From DATENM01 sp045807765 (lineage in GTDB: Bacteria; Acidobacteriota; Blastocatellia; UBA7656), in assembly GCA_045807765.1 (NCBI GenBank), contig JBJMGU010000152.1, positions 10,242 through 74,241 on the forward strand: 64,000 nt of DNA, given 5' to 3'. A program made the translations under genes and the position numbers. Positions 7,941 to 16,901 of this stretch are shown piece by piece (positions within the stretch are counted from its first letter, which is position 1; each line of letters opens with the position of its first letter). The notes beneath the pieces were generated by a model that was not told the DNA's origin, did not search any database, and was given only the letters and a program-made list of their open reading frames with translations.

Positions 7941-8942
7941 ATGAAGAAAGTCGTGTGGGGCGTGCTGGGCGTTGCCAAGATCGCAACGCAGAAAGTGATT
8001 CCGGCTATGCAGCGCGGCGCGTGGTCTGAAGTGCGGGCCATCGCCTCAAGGGATTATCACAGAGCCGAAGCGGCGGCACGCGGGCTCGGCATCCCCACGG
8101 CTTATGGCGCTTACGAAGAACTGCTCGCTGACCCGCAGATCGAAGCCGTCTACATCCCGCTGCCCAATCACTTGCATGTGCCGATGACGATTCAGGCCGC
8201 CAAAGCCGGTAAGCATGTGCTTTGCGAAAAACCCATCGCCTTGTCCGCAGACGAAGCGCGCCAATTGATTGCCGTGCGCGACCGCACAGGTCGCCGCATC
8301 GAAGAAGCCTTCATGGTGCGCACGCATCCGCAATGGCTCGCGGCGCTCGACCTTGTGCGACTGGGGCGCATCGGCGAGCTGCGCGCCATCAGCGGAGCGT
8401 TCAGCTATTTCAACCGCGACCCGCAGAACATTCGCAATCGGCCAGAGTACGGCGGCGGCGCGCTGATGGACATCGGTTGTTATCTGGTGGCGATGTCGCG
8501 TTACCTGTTCGAGGGCGAGCCGCGGCGCGTGATGGCGCTTATTGAGCGCGATCCTGAGATGCAGGTTGATCGGTTGACTTCGGGCATTCTCGATTTTGCC
8601 GGCGGCCAATCTACTTTCGTATGCGGCACACAGATGGTGGCTTATCAGCGCGTGCAAATCTTTGGCGCGCACGGGCGCATCGAGATCGAGATTCCCTTCA
8701 ACGCGCCGCCCGACCGCCCGACGCGCATCTTCATCGATGACGGCTCAAGCGTGTTCGGTGAAGGCGTCGAGACCATCGAGTTTCCCATCACAGACCAGTA
8801 CACGATTCAAGGCGACCGGTTCTCGCAGGCGATTCGCGAAGACCTGCCGCCGCGCTTTCCGCTCGAAGACGCCGTGCAGAACATGGCCATCATTGACGCG
8901 CTCTTGCGCTCGGCTGCCTCTCACCAATGGCAGACACCCTGA
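7941..8942 (+). CDS. Gfo/Idh/MocA-family NAD(P)-dependent oxidoreductase
   Basis: Protein of 333 aa. The ATG at 7941 has GGCGGAGG eight bases ahead. An in-frame start at 7881 would translate part of the repeat hairpin and is rejected. The N-terminal Rossmann fold reads VVWGVLGVAKIATQKVIPAM. The catalytic-lysine motif is HVLCEKPIAL (K97). The C-terminal alpha/beta domain holds GGGALMDIGCYLV, where the usual GxxxDxGxH His is replaced by Tyr. The family oxidises or reduces sugars, inositols and related compounds using NAD(P). Substrate is not predictable. It is the last gene of the ECF41-linked run; the mirrored repeat separates it from the sigma gene. Confidence 0.9.
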   Translation: MKKVVWGVLGVAKIATQKVIPAMQRGAWSEVRAIASRDYHRAEAAARGLGIPTAYGAYEELLADPQIEAVYIPLPNHLHVPMTIQAAKAGKHVLCEKPIALSADEARQLIAVRDRTGRRIEEAFMVRTHPQWLAALDLVRLGRIGELRAISGAFSYFNRDPQNIRNRPEYGGGALMDIGCYLVAMSRYLFEGEPRRVMALIERDPEMQVDRLTSGILDFAGGQSTFVCGTQMVAYQRVQIFGAHGRIEIEIPFNAPPDRPTRIFIDDGSSVFGEGVETIEFPITDQYTIQGDRFSQAIREDLPPRFPLEDAVQNMAIIDALLRSAASHQWQTP

Positions 8943-9074
8943 ACCGCCAGGCTGTGCGGGAATCATTCAACGCGCGTTGCGCATCGGTCGCTTGCGCCGC
9001 TCTCTCCGCTCTTATCTACAAAGGCACAGGGCTTGCAAACTTCAAGGGTGAAGATTTTTTCAGGAGGTTTGCTA

Positions 9075-9497
9075 ATGACAGCCATACGAAAGAGCGTAAT
9101 GATTGCCGCACTGTTAATGGCAGTGACGGCGACGGCATTGGCACAGGTGCCGACGCGCACCAAGGTTCACTTTGACATCAACGTTCCCTACGAAATGGAG
9201 ATGGCGGGCTATAGCCTGCCGGCGGGCCATTACGTCTTGTTGCAAGACAGCCAGAATCCCAACATATTCCGCCTCTATCAGCACGACCAGGCAAGCGAAC
9301 CGGTTGCGGTGATCTACACTGTGCGCGGTCGTTACTGGACGGTGCGACAGGGTGGCACGCGTTTTGGCCTGGATGTAGATGAATCGGGCAGCGACAACCT
9401 GCCGGTGGTGCGGGCCTTCGCCGTGCCGTATGACGATCCGTGGGAAGTGGTCAGCGTCAAAGTAAAGAATCACTCGCTGATGACGCGTGTGAGGTAA
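9075..9497 (+). CDS. Small secreted protein of unknown function
   Basis: Protein of 140 aa. The ATG at 9075 follows TTCAGGAGGTTTGCTA, an excellent ribosome site; the longer in-frame start at 9033 is rejected. Residues 1-24 form a signal peptide (IAALLMAVTATALA). The mature part begins FDINVPYEMEMAGYSLPAGHYVLLQD, followed by short alternating hydrophobic strands and a closing KVKNHSLMTRVR. The pattern of an 'inner strand, LPAGxY, then strand pairs' is one I associate with small exported beta-proteins that are abundant in Acidobacteria, but I cannot assign a function. Transcribed alone, with a terminator-like hairpin directly downstream. Confidence 0.75.
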   Translation: MTAIRKSVMIAALLMAVTATALAQVPTRTKVHFDINVPYEMEMAGYSLPAGHYVLLQDSQNPNIFRLYQHDQASEPVAVIYTVRGRYWTVRQGGTRFGLDVDESGSDNLPVVRAFAVPYDDPWEVVSVKVKNHSLMTRVR

Positions 9498-9517
9498 AGC
9501 GCATCTGTACCGTAAGC

Positions 9518-9554
9518 ATGAGCGTGGAGCGGTGACCCGCTTCACGCTCATTTG
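9518..9554 (+). terminator. Hairpin terminator after the small secreted protein gene
   Basis: ATGAGCGTGGAGCG (9518-9531) pairs with CGCTTCACGCTCAT (9538-9551), 14 pairs with one G-U, six-base loop, followed by a short TT run. It begins 20 bases after the stop codon. Confidence 0.55.
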
Positions 9555-9640
9555 TCATGGCCGGCTGGCCGTAAGCCCCCAGGTGTCTTGAAACAGCCCG
9601 GCTGATCCGGGAATCCTTCCTTTAGAGCCCAGGATTTTCT

Positions 9641-9669
9641 TAGAACCGCGGCGGCAAATTATGTATAAT
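9641..9669 (+). promoter_or_regulatory. Probable promoter of the S9 peptidase gene
   Basis: A consensus TATAAT lies at 9664-9669, 75 bases before the start codon. The -35 region (TTAGAA or TAGAAC near 9640-9646) is weak. The call rests mainly on the -10 box and its position in a noncoding spacer. Confidence 0.45.
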
Positions 9670-9743
9670 GACGCTTCCGGTTCCATCTATCTCGTCGTTA
9701 TCGAAAGCCAACAGTTGAAAGATTGCAGGAGGAAACACCGTCT

Positions 9744-11879
9744 ATGTCTATCCGCCGCCTATCCCGTGCGCTGATTCTCATTCTCGTTTGCGCCACTGCG
9801 CTGATGGCGCAGACGACGCGCCACCCGCTCAAGCTCGATGATGTGTTCCGCATGCGCGACGTGCGTGACCCGCAAATCTCACCCGATGGCCAGTGGGTCG
9901 CTTATGTGGTTTCGACCACTGACGTCAAAGAGGACAAGAGCAGCTCGCACATCTGGCTGGCGAGCTACGACGGCAAGAGCGACCGTCAGTTCACTTTCAG
10001 CCTCGATAGCGAGTCGTCGCCGCGCTGGTCGCCGGACGGCAAATACCTGTCGTTCACATCGGGGCGGCCCGGCAAAGCCAAGGGCAGTCAGGTGTGGTTG
10101 ATGGATCGCAGCGGCGGCGAGGCGTTCCAGCTTACAGAGTTGAAAGGCCGCTTGCAGGGCTACGAATGGTCGCCCGATGCGAAGCGGCTGGCGCTGGTCA
10201 TCGGCGATCCCGACCCTGAAGAAGAACTGAACTCGACGCCCCCGGCTAACGCCACGCCACCGGCTAACCCTGGGTCGCCTACGGATGCGAGCAAGCCTGC
10301 CGACAAACCTGCGGACAGGCCGAAAGCGCCCAAGCCCATCGTCATTGACCGCTACCACTTCAAACAGGACGTGCAGGGCTATCTGCTTTCAGGGCGTCAC
10401 AGCTACATCTACCTCTACGACATCGCGACCAAGAAGCTGGAGCGACTGACCGCCGGCAAAGTCGATGAGGCCGCGCCGTCCTGGTCGCCCGATGGCAGCC
10501 GCATCGCCTTTCTGAGCAACCACGGGCAAGACCCCGACCGCGAGCCGTCCTATCAGATTTTCGTTGCCGAGGCGCGCGCCGGAGCGACGGAAAAAGCGCT
10601 GACGCCGGCTACGAGCCGCGGCGGGCGGGCGCGCCTCGAATGGAGCCCGGATGGTCGCTGGATCGCTTTTGTTGAAGGCGATGAGAAGAAATATGGCGCC
10701 TACAACATGGATCATCTGATGATTGTCGCCGCTGACGGCAACAGCGCGCCGCAACGCATCAAAGCCGTCGAAGACCTCGACCGCGCCATCTCGTCGCCGC
10801 GTTTCAGCGCCGACGGCAAAGCGATCATGTTTATGGTTGCAGACGACCGTTCGGTCTACCCGGCGCGCGCCGCGATTGCGGGCGGCAGCGTCGAGCGCTT
10901 GCTTGCGCCGCCGGTCGCCGTTTCAAGCTGGGTGACTGCCGCAGGCCACACGACAGTGCTTTCGGGCGGCGACACGAAGGCCACGGAAGTCTATGTGGTG
11001 GATGGCAGCACATTGCGACAGTTGACGCATCAGAACGACGCGCTGATGGCCGAGCTTGATCTGGCGCCGACTGAAGAAGTCGGCTTCAAGAGCAAGGATG
11101 GCACAGAAGTGCATGGGTTGCTGACTTATCCGGTGGGCTACGTGAAGGGCACGCGGGTGCCGCTGTTGCTGCGCATCCACGGCGGCCCGAACGGACAGGA
11201 TCAACATTCATTCAGCACAGAGCGGCAATGGTTCGCGGCAAACGGCTACGCGGTGCTGGCGGTGAACTATCGCGGCAGCAGCGGGCGCGGCCAGAAATTC
11301 TCGCGCTCGATCTTTGCCGACTGGGGCCATTATGAAGTCGAAGACCTGCAAGCCGGCGTAGATCATGTCATTCAGATGGGCGTCGCTGACCCTGACCGCT
11401 TAGGCGTCGGCGGCTGGAGCTATGGCGGCATCCTGACGGATTACATGATCGCCAGCGACAACCGCTTCAAGGCGGCGACCAGCGGCGCGGGCACGGCATT
11501 CACGGTCTCTTTCTATGGCACCGATCAGTATATCATTCAGTATGATTACGAAATCGGCCCGCCCTGGGACCCGAAAGCCTGGGAGACTTATGTGAAGCTC
11601 TCTTATCCGTTGCTGCACGCCGACCGCATCAAGACGCCGACGCTTTTCTTAGGCGGCGAGCGTGACTTCAATGTGCCCATACAGGGCAGCCAGCAGATGT
11701 ATCAGGCGTTGCGCAGCCTCGGCGTAGACACCCAACTGGTGATCTACCCGAACGAGTTCCACGGCATTCAGCGCCCAAGCTATAACCGCGACCGCCTGGA
11801 GCGTTATCTCGCCTGGTATGACAAGTACATCAAGCGCGCGGCGGGCGCGGCCAGCGCCGGCTCGTCGGAGAAGCGTTAG
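9744..11879 (+). CDS. Secreted S9-family (prolyl oligopeptidase-type) serine peptidase
   Basis: Protein of 711 aa; ATG at 9744 behind CAGGAGGAAACACC. Residues 1-22 are a signal peptide (ALILILVCATALMAQ). An N-terminal beta-propeller of WD40/PD40-like blades (SPDGQWVAYV, SPRWSPDGKYLSF, APSWSPDGSRIAFLS, RLEWSPDGRWIAFV) covers about 25-430. The C-terminal alpha/beta hydrolase (about 450-700) has catalytic S559 in GVGGWSYGG, D641 in GGERDFNVP and H673 in NEFHGI. This matches dipeptidyl/acylaminoacyl peptidases, which release short units from peptides in the periplasm or outside. A Pro/Ala/Lys-rich insertion at about 160-195 interrupts the propeller and resembles a flexible linker. Monocistronic, converging on the RND operon. 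Confidence 0.93.
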   Translation: MSIRRLSRALILILVCATALMAQTTRHPLKLDDVFRMRDVRDPQISPDGQWVAYVVSTTDVKEDKSSSHIWLASYDGKSDRQFTFSLDSESSPRWSPDGKYLSFTSGRPGKAKGSQVWLMDRSGGEAFQLTELKGRLQGYEWSPDAKRLALVIGDPDPEEELNSTPPANATPPANPGSPTDASKPADKPADRPKAPKPIVIDRYHFKQDVQGYLLSGRHSYIYLYDIATKKLERLTAGKVDEAAPSWSPDGSRIAFLSNHGQDPDREPSYQIFVAEARAGATEKALTPATSRGGRARLEWSPDGRWIAFVEGDEKKYGAYNMDHLMIVAADGNSAPQRIKAVEDLDRAISSPRFSADGKAIMFMVADDRSVYPARAAIAGGSVERLLAPPVAVSSWVTAAGHTTVLSGGDTKATEVYVVDGSTLRQLTHQNDALMAELDLAPTEEVGFKSKDGTEVHGLLTYPVGYVKGTRVPLLLRIHGGPNGQDQHSFSTERQWFAANGYAVLAVNYRGSSGRGQKFSRSIFADWGHYEVEDLQAGVDHVIQMGVADPDRLGVGGWSYGGILTDYMIASDNRFKAATSGAGTAFTVSFYGTDQYIIQYDYEIGPPWDPKAWETYVKLSYPLLHADRIKTPTLFLGGERDFNVPIQGSQQMYQALRSLGVDTQLVIYPNEFHGIQRPSYNRDRLERYLAWYDKYIKRAAGAASAGSSEKR

Positions 11880-11906
11880 AGTAATTTTGAATTGCGTGTC
11901 GCTGTC

Positions 11907-11935
11907 GCAGGGGCCGGACTTGTCCCGGCCCCTGC
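11907..11935. terminator. Bidirectional hairpin between convergent genes
   Basis: GCAGGGGCCGG (11907-11917) and CCGGCCCCTGC (11925-11935) form a perfect 11-base stem with a seven-base loop, in the 83-base spacer between the converging S9 peptidase and RND permease genes. No U tract follows on either strand, so termination would depend on the stem or on Rho. Confidence 0.6.
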
Positions 11936-11962
11936 AAGGTCTAAACCTATTTGGAGTTCCCT

Positions 11963-14900
11963 CTAATCGCCGGCGGGCGATTCGATGGCCGGCGGGTGCG
12001 GGTGGCGCTTGAACAGGCGGCTCGTCCAATCTTTGAACTGCTCCATGTACACATAGACGACCGGCGTGATGTAGAGCGTCAGCAGTTGCGAGACCATCAA
12101 ACCGCCGACTACCGATAGTCCCAGAGGCCGCCGCGATTCCGCGCCTGCGCCTAACCCTAAAGCAATCGGCAGCGTGCCGAGCAGCGCCGCCATCGTCGTC
12201 ATCATGATCGGGCGGAAGCGCATCAGGCTGCCTTCAAAGATCGCCTCTTCAGGCGACTTGCCTTCGTTGCGCTGGGCTTCGAGCGCGAAGTCAATCATCA
12301 TGATGGCGTTCTTCTTAACGATGCCGATCAACATCACCAGACCGACAAACGCATAAATATTCAAATCAACGCCGAAGACCATCAGCGTCAGCAGCGCCCC
12401 GAAGCCCGCCGAAGGCAAGCCTGAAAGAATCGTCAGCGGGTGAATCAAACTCTCGTAGAGAATGCCGAGCACAATATAGATCACCAGCACCGCGACGAGC
12501 AGCAGCATCCCCAAACCTTGAAGCGACGACTGAAAGACCTGCGCCGTCCCTTGAAACGACGTGCTGATCGTTTCCGGCAGCTTCATCCGGCCGACCGTCT
12601 GCTGCACCTGGTTGACCGCATCGCCAATCGATACGCCGGGCTTGAGGTTGAACGAGACCGTCACCGACGGCAACTGGCCAGAGTGGTTAACCGTCAACGG
12701 CCCGACGCTCGGCTTCAAAGTTGCCACCGTGCCGAGCGGCACCTGCTGACCGCCGGCGGTCTTGACGTAGAGCAGGCTGAGCGCCGCCGGGTCGGCTTCG
12801 TATTCGGGCGCGACTTCCATCAGCACCCAGTACTGATTGCTCGGCGTGTAGATGGTCGTCACCTGGCGCTGCGCGTAGGCGCTGTAGAGCGTGCTCTCCA
12901 ACTGGTTGGCCGAGATGCCTAAGGATTGCGCCTTGTCGCGATCCATCTCGACGGTCACCTGCGGACTGGTGATCTGCAAGTCTGTGGTCACGTCCTGCAA
13001 GATGGGCAACTGGCGCAACGTCTCTTCGACGCGCGGCGCGGCCTCGTACAGCTCACGGTTGTCTGCCGATTGCAGAGTGAACTGGTACTGGCCTTTGCTC
13101 GTGCGGCCTCCGACGTTGATCGCCGGTGGATTCGACAGGTAAACGTTCAGGCCGGGAATGCGCGACAGTTTCGGGCGCAGCTCTTGAATCACTTCGTCGG
13201 CGCTCAAGCGGCGCTGGTTGTGCGGCTTCAGACGAATCAAGAAACGTCCATTGTTCGACGTTGAGTTGGCGCCGCCTGAACCGACCGACGACATGAAGGC
13301 ATCGACGTTCGGGTCTTGCTGAATGATGGCCGCGGCCTGCTGCTGGTGCTTGACCATCGATTCAAATGAGATGTCCTGCGCCGCTTCCGTTGTCGCGTTG
13401 ATCTGCCCGGTGTCTTCGCTGGGGATGAAGCCTTTGGGAATCTTGTCGAAGAGATAAATCGTCGCCACCAGGATCAGACCTGAAACCGCCATCGTCGCGA
13501 CCCGGTGCGCCATCACATGCTTGAGCGTCCAGCGATAAGCCGCCAGCATGCCGTCAAAGAAGCGCTCGGACATCTGGTAGAGCCGCCCGTGACGCTCGCC
13601 TTTGTGCTCGCGCAGGAAGCGGCTGCCGAGCATCGGCGTCAACGTCAGCGACACCAGGCCCGAAACCAGAATCGCCGCCATAATCGTCACCGCGAATTCA
13701 TTCAGCAAGCGACCCAGGATGCCGCCCATAAACAGCACAGGGATGAAGACGGCGGCCAAACTGATGGTCATCGAAACGATAGTGAAGCCGATCTCTTTCG
13801 CGCCCTTGAGCGCTGCTTGAAACGGGCGCTCGCCCAGCTCGACGTGGCGCACGATGTTTTCCAGCATGACGATGGCGTCGTCAACGACGAAGCCGACCGA
13901 TAACGTCAGCGCCATCATCGATAGATTGTCCATCGTGAAGCCGAGCAGATACATCACCGCGAAAGTGCCGAACAGCGACATCGGCACGGCCAGGCTGGGG
14001 ATGATGGTTGCCGACAGGTTGCGCAGGAAGAGAAAGATCACCAGCACGACCAGGAAGACCGTCAGCGCCAGCGTGAACTTCACATCGCTGATCGATTCGC
14101 GGATGCTCTGCGAGCGGTCAAAGAGGATGTTCAGGTCTACAGACGCCGGCATCTGCTCGCGGAAGGTCGGCAGAATCTTCTTGACGTTATCCACGACTTC
14201 GACGGTGTTGGTGCCGGGCTGGCGCTGGATGGCCAGCACGATGGCGCGCTCGTCGTTAAACCAGCTCGCCACCTTGTCGCTCTGCACACTGTCGAGCACG
14301 CGGCCCACCTCGCTCAGGCGCACCGGCGAGCCGTTCTGATAAGCGACGATGATGGGCCGGTACTGATCGGCAGTCTGAAGCTGGCCGTTTGCGGCGATGC
14401 GCAGAGATTTATTAGGGCCATCGAGCGTGCCGGTCGGCAGGTTGGCGTTCGACTGCGCGACGGCCTGCTGCACTTGATCCATGCTGATGCCGCGCGATGC
14501 CAGTTGATTCGGGTCGAGCTGAATGCGCACGGCGTACTTCTGCGAGCCGTAGATAGAGACTTGCGCGACGCCGTTGATCATCGAGATGCGCTGCGCCAGT
14601 TGCGACTCGGCATATTCGTCTACGGTTGAAAGCGGCAGCGTCGGCGAGCTCAAGGCCAGGAACAAGACGGGCGCGTCCGCCGGGTTGACCTTTTGAAATG
14701 AGGGCGGCGTCGGCATCTCGGTCGTCAATTGCCGCGAGGCGCGCACGATGGCGGCTTGAACGTCCTGCGCCGCCGCGTCAATGTCGCGGCTGAGATTGAA
14801 CTGCACGACAATCGAGGTCGAGCTCTGGGCGCTCGTCGAGGTCATGTTATCGATGCCGGCGATGGTCGAGAGTTGTTTTTCGAGCGGCGTCGCCACCGAC

Positions 14901-15082
14901 GAGGCCATAGTTTCAGGGCTTGCGCCCGGCAGGCTGGCGCTGATGTTGATCGTCGGGTAATCAACGTTAGGCAGCTCGCTTACGGGCAGCAGGCGATAAC
15001 CCATGATTCCGAATATGAGGATGCCCGCCCAGATAAGGCCCGTCGTAATCGGGCGGCGGATGAAGAGACTGGCGATGTTCAT
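11963..15082 (-). CDS. RND-superfamily efflux permease (MdtB/AcrB type, HAE1)
   Basis: Inner-membrane proton-driven drug exporter of 1039 aa, the full family length. It opens MNIASLFIRRPITTGLIWAG, the standard RND start, with the first membrane helix at about 12-30. Two large periplasmic loops and two six-helix membrane halves follow. The proton-relay pair is in GFVVDDAIVMLEN at about residue 400. The second half shows GIVKKNAIMMIDFALEA, and the C-terminus has LTLYITPVVYVYME. The sequence is closer in feel to MdtB/MdtC than to AcrB. Its adaptor is encoded 147 bases upstream on the same strand, with a mirrored repeat between them. No TolC-type outer-membrane channel is in the cluster, so one must be borrowed from elsewhere. 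Confidence 0.95.
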   Translation of the reverse strand: MNIASLFIRRPITTGLIWAGILIFGIMGYRLLPVSELPNVDYPTINISASLPGASPETMASSVATPLEKQLSTIAGIDNMTSTSAQSSTSIVVQFNLSRDIDAAAQDVQAAIVRASRQLTTEMPTPPSFQKVNPADAPVLFLALSSPTLPLSTVDEYAESQLAQRISMINGVAQVSIYGSQKYAVRIQLDPNQLASRGISMDQVQQAVAQSNANLPTGTLDGPNKSLRIAANGQLQTADQYRPIIVAYQNGSPVRLSEVGRVLDSVQSDKVASWFNDERAIVLAIQRQPGTNTVEVVDNVKKILPTFREQMPASVDLNILFDRSQSIRESISDVKFTLALTVFLVVLVIFLFLRNLSATIIPSLAVPMSLFGTFAVMYLLGFTMDNLSMMALTLSVGFVVDDAIVMLENIVRHVELGERPFQAALKGAKEIGFTIVSMTISLAAVFIPVLFMGGILGRLLNEFAVTIMAAILVSGLVSLTLTPMLGSRFLREHKGERHGRLYQMSERFFDGMLAAYRWTLKHVMAHRVATMAVSGLILVATIYLFDKIPKGFIPSEDTGQINATTEAAQDISFESMVKHQQQAAAIIQQDPNVDAFMSSVGSGGANSTSNNGRFLIRLKPHNQRRLSADEVIQELRPKLSRIPGLNVYLSNPPAINVGGRTSKGQYQFTLQSADNRELYEAAPRVEETLRQLPILQDVTTDLQITSPQVTVEMDRDKAQSLGISANQLESTLYSAYAQRQVTTIYTPSNQYWVLMEVAPEYEADPAALSLLYVKTAGGQQVPLGTVATLKPSVGPLTVNHSGQLPSVTVSFNLKPGVSIGDAVNQVQQTVGRMKLPETISTSFQGTAQVFQSSLQGLGMLLLVAVLVIYIVLGILYESLIHPLTILSGLPSAGFGALLTLMVFGVDLNIYAFVGLVMLIGIVKKNAIMMIDFALEAQRNEGKSPEEAIFEGSLMRFRPIMMTTMAALLGTLPIALGLGAGAESRRPLGLSVVGGLMVSQLLTLYITPVVYVYMEQFKDWTSRLFKRHPHPPAIESPAGD

Positions 15083-15094
15083 AACTACCTTGCG

Positions 15095-15222
15095 GGAGTC
15101 AGGAGTCAGAATTCAGAAGACAGAATGGAAGAGGAAGTCGGCGGCAGCGAGTCCGCTTATCGCGAGTCCGCTTGTCCGCCTCCGCTCTTTATTCTGACTC
15201 CTGACTCCTGACTTCTGACTCC
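15095..15222. repeat. Mirrored heptamer hairpin, word GGAGTCA, inside the RND operon
   Basis: The left arm (15095-15126) is GGAGTCA, GGAGTCA, GAATTCA, GAAGACA, GAAT. The right arm (15191-15222) is the reverse complement of four heptamers (GGAGTCA/GAAGTCA) plus GAAT. Arms pair at about 27 of 32 positions around a 64-base loop that holds a direct repeat GCGAGTCCGCTT. The right arm abuts the adaptor stop codon (15230) and the left arm ends just before the permease ribosome site. Confidence 0.85.
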
Positions 15223-15229
15223 TGTTCTG

Positions 15230-16528
15230 TCACGGATTGTCCTGTCCGGCGCTTTCCGTGACCCGCACACGGCTACCGGGACGCAAGCGCAACTGGCCGT
15301 CGGTGACAACGGTTTCACCGGGCGTGAGGCCGCTGGCGACGATGCTCTTTTCGCCCGCGGTGCGCTGCACTTCAACCTTGCGCATCTCGACCGTCTGGTC
15401 GTCTTTGACGACGAAGACATAGGTGCCCTGCTGGCCGGTCTGCACCGCCACCGAAGGCACGACCGTAGCGTTCGTCTGTGAGGTCAACGTCACCGAAACG
15501 TTGACGAACTGACCGGGCCACAGGCGCTGTTGCGCGTTCGTGAAGGTCGCTTTCATCTTCACGGTGCCGGTCGCCGGGTCTACGGTGTTATCAACGAAGG
15601 TCAGGGTGCCCTGTTCGGGCGGCCCTGCGTCATTGGGGAGGGTGCCGGTCACCGGCACTGCGCCTGCCGCCAGGTAACGCTTGATCTCCGGCAACTGGGT
15701 TTCCGGCACCGAGAAGGTGACATTGATCGGCGTGACCTGATTGATAACCACCAGCGGGTTCGGGTCATTGGCTTTGACGACATTGCCCTGATGAATCATC
15801 AGGCTGCCGGTGCGCCCGTCAATCGGCGCGCGAATCTCTGTATAGCCCGCCTCGACCGCCGACGACTGGACGGCGGCTTGCGCGGCTTTGACGGCGTCGC
15901 GAGAACTGGCGACTGCCGCTTGATCGGCCCTGGCGACTGCCGCGAGCGCCTCGGCGTTGGTGCGTATCTGGTCATACTGCTCTTTGGAAACAACGCCCTG
16001 CTTGTAGAGGTACTCGTAACGCTGCGCCTGCACGGCGGCGGTTTGCGCCTGCGCCTGGTCTTTAGCCAGATTGGCCTGCGCCTGCCGCTGTTCGTTGACG
16101 GCGCGCGCCTGGTTGGCCGCCGCGCCCGCTAGATTGGCCTGTGTCGAGCGCGGATCAATGTTAAAGAGCAAGTCGCCTTTCTTGACGAACTGGCCTTCGG
16201 TGAAGTTGACCCGCGTGATCTGCCCTTCGGTCTGCGACGTGACCGAGACGGTCGAAGCCGGCTCGGCGCGGCCTATGGCGCTGACCTGTAGCGGCACGGT
16301 CTCAAGCGTCACCTGGGCTGCCGATACGGGCACGGTGGGCGGCGGCTGCGACTGCCCTGCGGCATGCTGCTTCTTGGTGAAGACGCCTGAAAAAAGGATC
16401 GAGCCGACGACAACTGCGGCGAGCGTCGCCACAGCAATCAAGCCGCGTCGGCCCAGCCGCCGAACGATGACTTTGTAATCGGGAATTCGCAACCGCTTGA
16501 GGGTCTTCTTATAATCGCTGATCTGCAT
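15230..16528 (-). CDS. RND efflux periplasmic adaptor subunit (membrane fusion protein, MdtA-like)
   Basis: Protein of 432 aa linking the inner-membrane pump to an outer-membrane channel. The ATG at 16528 has GGAGAAG nine bases ahead. A cytoplasmic basic N-terminus (KKTLKRLRIPDYKVIVRRLG) precedes one membrane anchor (about 30-48). The lipoyl half-motif is GQITRVNFTEGQFVKKGDLLFNID (about 104-127). A long Ala/Gln-rich coiled-coil hairpin lies at about 130-215. The second lipoyl half is AGYTEIRAPIDGRTGSLMIHQGNVV, then beta-barrel and membrane-proximal domains ending LRPGSRVRVTES. No lipobox is present, so it is anchored by the transmembrane helix. First gene of a two-gene operon with the permease. 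Confidence 0.94.
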   Translation of the reverse strand: MQISDYKKTLKRLRIPDYKVIVRRLGRRGLIAVATLAAVVVGSILFSGVFTKKQHAAGQSQPPPTVPVSAAQVTLETVPLQVSAIGRAEPASTVSVTSQTEGQITRVNFTEGQFVKKGDLLFNIDPRSTQANLAGAAANQARAVNEQRQAQANLAKDQAQAQTAAVQAQRYEYLYKQGVVSKEQYDQIRTNAEALAAVARADQAAVASSRDAVKAAQAAVQSSAVEAGYTEIRAPIDGRTGSLMIHQGNVVKANDPNPLVVINQVTPINVTFSVPETQLPEIKRYLAAGAVPVTGTLPNDAGPPEQGTLTFVDNTVDPATGTVKMKATFTNAQQRLWPGQFVNVSVTLTSQTNATVVPSVAVQTGQQGTYVFVVKDDQTVEMRKVEVQRTAGEKSIVASGLTPGETVVTDGQLRLRPGSRVRVTESAGQDNP

Positions 16529-16901
16529 AATTGCTTCTCCAAACGCATCGCGCGGCGTCTCGGGTCGCGGTAATTCGGCGACCCATGCGCCGCGCTAATA
16601 TGGTTTGCGCTCTTTAGTTAAGTACGACAATGGGGCGCTGACGGTTACGCCGAACTGCCGTCTGGTTTCAGCGCTTCAAAGATGCGCGGCGGCATATCCT
16701 TTCAGAACGATTGTCGGGTTTCCTGCACGAATCAGGTACAGGAAACGGCGAGCCGCTCGCCCGTCGAATAGTTGAGCAATGGATGTGCCGTCACGGTGGC
16801 CTATCGACCATGCGCTTGACAGCCGCCGCCATTGGCCATAGGCTTTCTTGGGCCATCCGGCTCTGATTCAGCTAAACAATTTTAAGAACTGAGAGGGTGC
16901 A
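16529..16901. other. Divergent intergenic region between RND operon and GMC operon
   Basis: A 373-base spacer without a convincing gene. On the plus strand a consensus TTGACA (16816-16821) is followed 17 bases later by a poor TAGGCT (16839-16844), a possible GMC promoter. The minus-strand promoter for the adaptor is not clear. No mirrored repeat is seen here. Confidence 0.4.
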
